Shown: piece by piece, positions 1 to 4,668 of the stretch
Position numbering within the stretch: the stretch's first letter is position 1
Layout: each line of letters begins with the position of its first letter
Assembly (NCBI GenBank): GCA_017631215.1
Contig: JAGBTR010000234.1
Location: 1 to 7,493 of the forward strand
Direction of reading: 5' to 3'
DNA length: 7,493 nucleotides
Source of the DNA: Clostridia bacterium
Lineage (GTDB): Bacteria; Bacillota; Clostridia; Oscillospirales; CAG-272
Notes under the pieces: generated by a model
Databases searched by the model: none
The model's input: only the letters and a program-made list of their open reading frames with translations
What the model was told of the DNA's origin: nothing
Position numbers and translations under genes: made by a program

Positions 1-52
1 ACTTCCCGATACGGGCGACCACTATCTTTCCACCGCGCTGTTCGCGGAGTAA
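1..52 (+). CDS. cysK: Cysteine synthase (O-acetylserine sulfhydrylase), C-terminal end only
   Basis: Only the last 16 codons and the TAA stop are in the window; the reading frame begins at base 2. The tail reads LPDTGDHYLSTALFAE. The LPD(T/S)G..YLST.LF pattern is the characteristic C-terminal signature of PLP-dependent cysteine synthase of the CysK/CysM type, which makes cysteine from O-acetylserine and sulfide in the cytoplasm. The stop codon forms part of the Shine-Dalgarno site of metF, so the two genes are almost certainly in one transcript and may be translationally coupled. Pairing with metF and metH fits a sulfur amino acid operon. The call rests on a 16-residue match, so a close paralogue such as CysM, or another fold-type II PLP enzyme, is possible. 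Confidence 0.72.
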   Translation, partial: LPDTGDHYLSTALFAE

Positions 53-56
53 GGAG
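50..56 (+). promoter_or_regulatory. Ribosome binding site of metF, overlapping the upstream stop codon
   Basis: TAAGGAG includes the TAA stop of the upstream cysK frame. It lies 2 bases before the ATG at 59 and 5 bases before the ATG at 62. The second spacing is the usable one, so it decides in favour of the start at 62. Terminating ribosomes would sit directly on this site, which suggests coupled translation. Confidence 0.75.
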
Positions 57-61
57 CTATG

Positions 62-937
62 ATGAAGCTGAGTGAACTGTTTTCGCAAGATAAGCTCTCG
101 CTGTCCTTTGAGGTGTTTCCCCCCAAGACGGACAGCGCCTTTGACAGCGTCAAGCACGCCACCGAGGAGATCGCGCGTCTGCATCCCTCGTTTATGAGCG
201 TGACCTATGGCGCGGGCGGCGGCACGAGCCGCTATACGCTTGAGATCGCCAAGAACATCAAGCAGAATTACGGCGTCCCCACGCTGGCGCATCTGACCTG
301 CGTCTCCTCGACGCGTGAGACGGTGCGGGAAAAGATCGAGCAGATGAAGGCGGCAGGCATCGAGAACGTGATGGCACTGCGCGGTGATCTGACGCCCGAG
401 CTGGAAAAGAGCGACCGCTCTGCGTGGGCTTACCGCCACGCGGTCGACCTCATCCGCGATATCAAGGAAAGCGGCGCGGACTTTTGCATCGGCGGCGCGT
501 GCTATCCTGAGATCCATCCCGAGAGCGTCGACCAAAAGGAGGATATCAAGTATCTCAAGCAAAAGGTGGACGCGGGTTGCTCGTTTCTGACGACGCAGAT
601 GTTTTTTGATAACAATCTGTTCTACAACTTTATGTACAAGATCCGCGAGGCAGGCATCACGGTGCCCGTCGTTCCCGGTATTATGCCGATCACCAGAGCA
701 GGGCAGGTCGAGCGCGCTGTTACGCTGTCGGGCTCGTTTATGCCGCAACGCTTCAAGGCACTGGTGGATAAGTTCGGCTCGTCGCCGCGTGCGATGCAGC
801 AGGCGGGGATTGCCTACGCGACCGATCAGATCATCGATCTGTTCGCCAACGGCATCAAGAACGTCCATGTCTATTCAATGAACAACCCCGACGTGGCCGC
901 CAACATTCTCAACAATCTGTCGGACATTCTGGGCTGA
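62..937 (+). CDS. metF: 5,10-methylenetetrahydrofolate reductase
   Basis: FAD-dependent (beta/alpha)8 barrel enzyme that reduces 5,10-methylene-THF to 5-methyl-THF, the methyl donor used by the MetH encoded next door. From the ATG at 62 it has 291 residues, close to the 296 of E. coli MetF; starting at the ATG at 59 adds one Met but leaves the Shine-Dalgarno only 2 bases away. Visible family motifs are SFEVFPPKT near residues 15-23, with the catalytic-type Glu at 17; VTYGAGGG at 47-54; AHLTC at 76-80; ALRGD at 105-109, whose Asp matches the residue tuning the flavin in E. coli MetF; YPEIHPE at 148-154; TQMFFD at 178-183; and PGIMP at 205-209. There is no signal peptide or extra domain, so this is the simple bacterial form without the C-terminal regulatory part of eukaryotic MTHFR. 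Only 15 bases separate it from metH. Confidence 0.96.
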   Translation: MKLSELFSQDKLSLSFEVFPPKTDSAFDSVKHATEEIARLHPSFMSVTYGAGGGTSRYTLEIAKNIKQNYGVPTLAHLTCVSSTRETVREKIEQMKAAGIENVMALRGDLTPELEKSDRSAWAYRHAVDLIRDIKESGADFCIGGACYPEIHPESVDQKEDIKYLKQKVDAGCSFLTTQMFFDNNLFYNFMYKIREAGITVPVVPGIMPITRAGQVERAVTLSGSFMPQRFKALVDKFGSSPRAMQQAGIAYATDQIIDLFANGIKNVHVYSMNNPDVAANILNNLSDILG

Positions 938-952
938 TATAAAGGAATTGCT

Positions 953-3370
953 ATGAATATCAAGGAATATATCCAACGTAATACACTTTACCTTGACGGC
1001 GGTATGGGCACGCTTTTGCAGGCGAGAGGGCTTGCGGCGGGTGAGCATCCCGAGACGTGGAATCTTACCCATCCGCAGGATATCACCGCCATCCACCGCG
1101 CCTATTTTGAGGCGGGCGCGAACGTCGTCAACACCAACACCTTTGGCGCGAACTGCCTGAAGTTTGGCAAGGAGGAGCTGGAGGAGATCATCCGCGCCGC
1201 CATCGCCAACGCCCGCGCGGCACGCGACACCGCCCACGGTGACCGCCCCAAGTGGATCGCGCTCGATATCGGTCCGACGGGGCGTATGCTCAAGCCCTAC
1301 GGCGACCTCGATTTTGAGGATGCCGTCGCCGTCTTTGCCGAGACGGTGCGGCTGGGTGCCAAGCACGGCGCAGACCTCGTCTTTATCGAGACGATGAACG
1401 ATAGCTACGAGACCAAAGCGGCGCTGCTTGCCGCCAAGGAGAATTGCGACCTGCCCGTTTTCGTCTCCAACGCTTACGGCGCGGACGGCAAGCTGATGAC
1501 GGGCGCGTCGCCTGCCGCGATGGTGGCGATGCTCGAGGGACTCGGCGCGGATGCCATCGGCGTCAATTGCTCGCTCGGTCCGCGCGCGCTTGCGGGCGTG
1601 GTCGAGGAATATCTGGCGTGTGCGTCGATTCCCGTGCTGCTCAAGCCCAATGCGGGACTGCCCCGCGCGGTGGACGGCAAGACGGTCTACGACGTCGCCC
1701 CCGCCGAGTTTGCCGCCGAGGTCGCTTGCCTTGTGGCGCGCGGCGTGCGTGGCGTGGGCGGCTGCTGCGGCACAACGCCCGATTATATCAAGGCAGCTGT
1801 GAGCGCCACGCAGGACATCGCTCCCGTCGCGCTGACCGAGAAGGATATCAGCGTGGTCTCGTCCTATACCCACGCGGTGACGCTGGATGCGCCCGTCCTC
1901 ATCGGTGAGCGGATCAACCCGACGGGCAAAAAGCGATTCAAGCAGGCGCTCGTTGAGGGCGATATGGATTATATTCTCAAGGAAGGACTCGACCAGCAGG
2001 AGCGCGGCGTGCATATCCTCGACGTCAACGTGGGTCTTCCCGAGATCGACGAGCGTGCGATGCTCGTCCGCGCCGTGACCGAGCTGCAGGCCATCATCGA
2101 CCTGCCACTCCAGATCGACACCGCCGACGCGGGCGCGATGGAGGCGGCATTGCGCCGCTATAACGGCAAGGCGATGATCAACTCGGTCAACGGCAAGCAG
2201 GAGAGTCTGGACGCGGTGCTGCCGCTCGCCAAAAAGTACGGCGGTCTTGTGGTCGCACTGACGCTCGACGAGACGGGCATCCCCGCCACCGCCGAGGGGC
2301 GGCTGTCCATCGCGCGCCGCATTCTTGCCGAGGCAGAGAAGTACGGTCTTGCCAAAAAGGACATCGTGTTCGACCCGCTGGCGCTGACCGTCAGCGCCGA
2401 CCCGAATGCAGGACGCGAGACGCTGCGCGCGGTGCGTATGATCCGCGAGGAGCTGGGCGCGCATACCTCGCTGGGCGTGTCCAACGTGTCGTTCGGTCTG
2501 CCCGAGCGTGACGCCGTCAACAGTACGTTTTTTGCGCTGGCACTCCACGCGGGGCTGTCGGCTGCCATTATGAATCCCTATTCCGAGGCGATGATGAAGG
2601 CGTGGTATTCCTACCGCGCGCTCGTCGGTATGGACGACAATTGCGCCTCGTATATCGCCTACGCATCGACGCTGCCCAAGACCGTCGCGTCACCCGCACC
2701 GACTGCGGGGAGCGTGACCGAGGGCGCGAGCATTGCGGGCGCATCCGCGCTGCAGCACGCCATCGTCAAGGGTCTGCGCGACCGCGCGTCCCAGCTGACC
2801 GAGGGGCTGCTTGCGACCCGCGCACCGCTTGACATCGTGCAGGAGGATATCATCCCCGCGCTGGATGCGGTCGGTGTCGGCTTTGAAAAGCAGACGGTCT
2901 ATCTGCCCCAGCTACTCATGAGCGCCGAGGCGGCGGGCGCGGCGTTTGAGGTCATCAAGGCGCATATGCCCGCTGACCGCACGAGCGACCGCTTTGCCGT
3001 CGTGCTGGCGACGGTCAAGGGCGATATCCACGATATCGGCAAGAACATCGTCAAGCTGCTGCTTGAAAATTACGGCTTCGCGGTGACAGACCTTGGCCGC
3101 GACGTGCCGCCCGAGGCGGTGGTAGAGACGGCGGTGCGACTGCACGCGCCCCTCGTCGGGCTGAGCGCGCTGATGACGACGACCGTCCCCGCGATGGAGG
3201 AGACCATCAAGGCATTGCGCGCGCACGCGCCGTGGTGTCGCGTCGTGGTCGGCGGCGCTGTGCTGACGCAGGAATATGCCGACGGCATCGGGGCAGATCA
3301 CTACGCCCCCGACGCGATGAGCACCGTACGCTATGCGGAAATTTTGGAAAAGGAGCTTTTGGAGCAATGA
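953..3370 (+). CDS. metH: Cobalamin-dependent methionine synthase, short form lacking the reactivation domain
   Basis: Transfers a methyl group from 5-methyl-THF to homocysteine through protein-bound cobalamin, giving methionine and THF in the cytosol. The 805 residues fall into four modules. The homocysteine methyltransferase barrel spans about 10-285, with zinc ligands Cys206 (GVNCS) and Cys271-Cys272 (GGCCGTTP). The pterin-binding barrel spans about 313-555, with GERINPTGKKRF at 318-329, DVNVG at 357-361, MINSVNG at 408-414 and FDPLALTVS at 473-481. The helical cobalamin cap is at about 595-670. The cobalamin-binding Rossmann domain is at about 680-800, with D691-x-H693-x-x-G696 (His being the lower cobalt ligand), SAL at 738-740 and VGGA at 766-769. 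The protein ends there; the C-terminal AdoMet-binding reactivation domain of the 1227-residue E. coli enzyme is absent. The AAAGGA site at 941-946 lies 6 bases before the ATG. The stop overlaps the next start as ATGA. Confidence 0.97.
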   Translation: MNIKEYIQRNTLYLDGGMGTLLQARGLAAGEHPETWNLTHPQDITAIHRAYFEAGANVVNTNTFGANCLKFGKEELEEIIRAAIANARAARDTAHGDRPKWIALDIGPTGRMLKPYGDLDFEDAVAVFAETVRLGAKHGADLVFIETMNDSYETKAALLAAKENCDLPVFVSNAYGADGKLMTGASPAAMVAMLEGLGADAIGVNCSLGPRALAGVVEEYLACASIPVLLKPNAGLPRAVDGKTVYDVAPAEFAAEVACLVARGVRGVGGCCGTTPDYIKAAVSATQDIAPVALTEKDISVVSSYTHAVTLDAPVLIGERINPTGKKRFKQALVEGDMDYILKEGLDQQERGVHILDVNVGLPEIDERAMLVRAVTELQAIIDLPLQIDTADAGAMEAALRRYNGKAMINSVNGKQESLDAVLPLAKKYGGLVVALTLDETGIPATAEGRLSIARRILAEAEKYGLAKKDIVFDPLALTVSADPNAGRETLRAVRMIREELGAHTSLGVSNVSFGLPERDAVNSTFFALALHAGLSAAIMNPYSEAMMKAWYSYRALVGMDDNCASYIAYASTLPKTVASPAPTAGSVTEGASIAGASALQHAIVKGLRDRASQLTEGLLATRAPLDIVQEDIIPALDAVGVGFEKQTVYLPQLLMSAEAAGAAFEVIKAHMPADRTSDRFAVVLATVKGDIHDIGKNIVKLLLENYGFAVTDLGRDVPPEAVVETAVRLHAPLVGLSALMTTTVPAMEETIKALRAHAPWCRVVVGGAVLTQEYADGIGADHYAPDAMSTVRYAEILEKELLEQ

Positions 3371-3681
3371 AAAAGGTACGCATTACCGTGATGAGACGGT
3401 CGACCTATCCCGATCTGATGGCGCAATACGAAAACCCGCTTGAGAACGCCTGCGAAATGAAGATCGGGCAGGTGTTCATCGCCAATGGCTGGGAGAAGCC
3501 CGAGGGGCTGTGCCGCACCGCGTGGGAGTGTATGTCGCCCTACGTGATGACGCTTGCCCACGGCGGCGAGAACTTTTACGAGGGCTGGATGAAAAATCCC
3601 CGCTCGGCGATGATCTCGTGCAACGACGGCTTCCGTCCCGTCAGCTATCTTGTGGAGGCGCTGGACGAGGATGCGGATTGA
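3367..3681 (+). CDS. Small conserved protein of the TIGR04076 type, coupled to metH
   Basis: A 104-residue soluble protein with no signal peptide or membrane segment. The layout resembles the uncharacterised TIGR04076 family as I remember it: a basic N-terminal strand (KKVRITVMRR), a Cys near the middle of the first half (Cys29), GQVFIANGWEKPEGLC at 34-49, a GG motif at 66-67, a Trp at 74, and a closing SCNDGFRPV at 84-92. Four cysteines (29, 49, 55, 85) could bind metal or act in redox chemistry, but that is inference. No function is established that I know of. The ATG overlaps the metH stop by four bases (ATGA). An AGGAG lies 11 bases upstream and a GGAG 2 bases upstream, both inside the metH end, so translation is probably coupled to metH. 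This start is preferred because the protein begins in family register and the frame upstream lies entirely within metH. Confidence 0.82.
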   Translation: MKKVRITVMRRSTYPDLMAQYENPLENACEMKIGQVFIANGWEKPEGLCRTAWECMSPYVMTLAHGGENFYEGWMKNPRSAMISCNDGFRPVSYLVEALDEDAD

Positions 3682-3731
3682 TGGGCGGACGAAAAGGGCT
3701 GCCTTGTATTGACAGAGGAGAAACGAAATGA
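3681..3731 (+). CDS. Possible 16-codon linking ORF between the small protein and the phosphatase
   Basis: The frame MGGRKGLPCIDRGETK fills the gap between two genes exactly. Its ATG shares a base with the preceding stop (TGATG), and its TGA overlaps the phosphatase start (ATGA). No good Shine-Dalgarno lies in front of it (a GAGG at 3667-3670, 10 bases away, is the best), while the phosphatase has its own strong site at 3714-3720 inside this frame. It may only serve to carry ribosomes across the gap, or may be chance. The peptide matches nothing I recognise. Confidence 0.2.
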   Translation: MGGRKGLPCIDRGETK

Positions 3732-4423
3732 CTTACGTAATGAGTGATATCCACGGCGAGTATGAAAAATACCTCAAAATGCTCGACCGTATTGGCTTTG
3801 GTGGCGATGATGTGCTGTACGTGCTGGGGGATGTGATCGACCGCGGTCCCGAGCCCGTGCAGACGCTTAAGGATATGTCCTATCGCCCCAACGTCTATCC
3901 CATTCTCGGCAACCACGAGGCCATCGCGCTGTCGGTGCTCAAGCCGCTGATGACCGAGATCACCGACAAAAATTACAGCAAGCAGATCAACGCCAAAACG
4001 CTCAAGCTCGTCAGCTATTGGCAGATGGACGGCGGCGACGTGACGCTTCAGCAATTTCGCCGTCTGCCGCCCGAGGAGCGCTTCGCCCTGATCGAATATA
4101 TGGAGGAATTCGAACCGTACGCCGTGGTGGAATGTAATGACCTGACCTATATTCTCGTCCACGCGGGACTCGGCAACTACGCACCCGACAAGCCATTGAG
4201 CAAATACACCATCGACGAGCTGACCACGACGCGCCCCGAGGAGGAGACGTGGTACTACGACCGCGACATCCGCGTGGTCATCGGTCATACACCGACGCTT
4301 GCTGTTACAGGACGTGCGGACGTACATCGCTTGGAGAACGTTATTATGATCGATTGCGGCGCGACCTTTGGCGGTCGCTTGGCTTGCCTTTGCCTTGAGA
4401 CGGGAGAGGAGTTCTACGTCTGA
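3728..4423 (+). CDS. PPP-type metallophosphatase (calcineurin-like; Ser/Thr phosphatase or Ap4A hydrolase-like)
   Basis: A 231-residue cytosolic phosphoesterase with the complete two-metal site of the PPP superfamily: DIHG (Asp7, His9), GDVIDRG at 34-40 (Asp35, Asp38, Arg39), GNHE at 61-64 (Asn62, His63), VHAG at 144-147 (His145) and GHTP at 186-189 (His187). Length and motif order match bacterial and phage enzymes such as lambda phosphatase and the PrpE/ApaH-like group, which hydrolyse phosphoproteins or dinucleoside polyphosphates. The sequence does not say which substrate is used. The ending, GGRLACLCLETGEEFYV, is the usual C-terminal strand of this type. AGAGGAG at 3714-3720 lies 7 bases before the ATG. 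It lies 46 bases after the TIGR04076-like gene and before a strong terminator, so it is probably among the last genes of the metF-metH transcript. A role in methionine metabolism is not implied by the fold. Confidence 0.9.
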   Translation: MTYVMSDIHGEYEKYLKMLDRIGFGGDDVLYVLGDVIDRGPEPVQTLKDMSYRPNVYPILGNHEAIALSVLKPLMTEITDKNYSKQINAKTLKLVSYWQMDGGDVTLQQFRRLPPEERFALIEYMEEFEPYAVVECNDLTYILVHAGLGNYAPDKPLSKYTIDELTTTRPEEETWYYDRDIRVVIGHTPTLAVTGRADVHRLENVIMIDCGATFGGRLACLCLETGEEFYV

Positions 4424-4457
4424 GCGGCGAGAGCGATGGAAAAAAGAGGACATACGG

Positions 4458-4514
4458 ATGCAAGCGAGCACCGATGATATCAACGGCATCCTGCATACGA
4501 TCGGCTTTTGCTGA
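4458..4514 (+). CDS. Possible 18-residue small ORF before the operon terminator
   Basis: ATG at 4458 opens a frame for MQASTDDINGILHTIGFC ending in TGA at 4514. An AGAGGA site at 4445-4450 is 7 bases upstream, which is ideal spacing. The frame starts 34 bases after the phosphatase stop and ends 6 bases before the terminator stem, so it would be on the operon transcript. The peptide is neutral to acidic, ends in Cys, and has no recognisable family. Good Shine-Dalgarno placement in a short gap can arise by chance. It cannot be a leader peptide for recQ, whose promoter lies downstream of the terminator. Confidence 0.25.
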   Translation: MQASTDDINGILHTIGFC

Positions 4515-4520
4515 GTGATC

Positions 4521-4563
4521 GCGGCGGCGGTGAGAGAAGCGCTTTCTCTTGCCGCCGCTTTTT
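4521..4563 (+). terminator. Strong intrinsic terminator of the cysK-metF-metH operon
   Basis: GCGGCGGC (4521-4528) pairs perfectly with GCCGCCGC (4551-4558). Above a small GGT/TT internal loop, GAGAGA (4532-4537) pairs with TTTCTC (4543-4548) around a 5-base loop. TTTTT follows at 4559-4563. The stem is long, GC-rich and directly followed by the T run, as expected for Rho-independent termination. It separates the operon from recQ. Confidence 0.88.
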
Positions 4564-4586
4564 GTATAGGATGCTGCCAAAAGAAG

Positions 4587-4615
4587 TTGAAAAAGGCGCG
4601 CGGGTGTGCTATAAT
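4587..4615 (+). promoter_or_regulatory. recQ promoter, sigma-A type with extended -10
   Basis: TTGAAA (4587-4592) is followed by a 17-base spacer and a perfect TATAAT (4610-4615). TG at 4607-4608 one base before the -10 makes it an extended -10 promoter (TGCTATAAT). Transcription would begin near 4622, giving a leader of about 47 bases to the recQ ATG at 4669. It starts 24 bases after the terminator T run. Confidence 0.85.
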
Positions 4616-4639
4616 GGTATCGTTAAATGAAGAATGGTT

Positions 4640-4652
4640 CGCACACTGTGCG
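4640..4652. repeat. 13-base inverted repeat in the recQ leader
   Basis: CGCACA and TGTGCG flank a central C, giving a perfect dyad that starts about 18 bases after the predicted transcription start and ends 3 bases before the recQ Shine-Dalgarno. As DNA it could be a small operator; as RNA it could form a 5-base-pair hairpin (CGCAC/GTGCG) beside the ribosome binding site. It does not match the LexA box pattern of Gram-positive bacteria (CGAAC-N4-GTTCG). Confidence 0.4.
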
Positions 4653-4655
4653 GGC

Positions 4656-4663
4656 AGAGGAGG
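4656..4663 (+). promoter_or_regulatory. Ribosome binding site deciding the recQ start
   Basis: AGAGGAGG lies 5 bases before the ATG at 4669. The alternative in-frame ATG at 4627 has no Shine-Dalgarno and would sit only about 5 bases after the predicted transcription start, so 4669 is the better start. The 14 residues between the two do not resemble a RecQ N-terminus. Confidence 0.8.
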
Positions 4664-4668
4664 AGCGT

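Noticed and set aside
875..2548. 557-codon open frame on the minus strand opposite metH
   Set aside because: It lies antisense to clearly conserved MetH domains. Its product is rich in Arg, His and Gly with no family motifs, as expected from the complement of GC-rich coding sequence.
3709..3714. TTGACA before the phosphatase as a possible internal promoter
   Set aside because: There is no -10-like sequence 16-18 bases downstream (the position reads CTTACG), and the stretch is better explained by the gap frame and the Shine-Dalgarno.
4436..4477. 13-codon frame beginning ATGGAAAAA after the phosphatase
   Set aside because: It has no convincing Shine-Dalgarno at good spacing and overlaps the better-placed 18-codon frame.
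3641..4489. 282-codon minus-strand frame opposite the phosphatase
   Set aside because: It is antisense to a gene with a complete PPP active site and has no plausible ribosome site or recognisable domain.
4424..4520. Riboswitch or attenuator controlling recQ
   Set aside because: The terminator lies upstream of the recQ promoter, so it cannot attenuate that transcript, and no SAM, T-box or cobalamin riboswitch landmarks are visible.
4627..4668. Earlier recQ start at 4627
   Set aside because: It has no Shine-Dalgarno and is about 5 bases from the predicted transcription start; the ATG at 4669 has AGAGGAGG at 5 bases.
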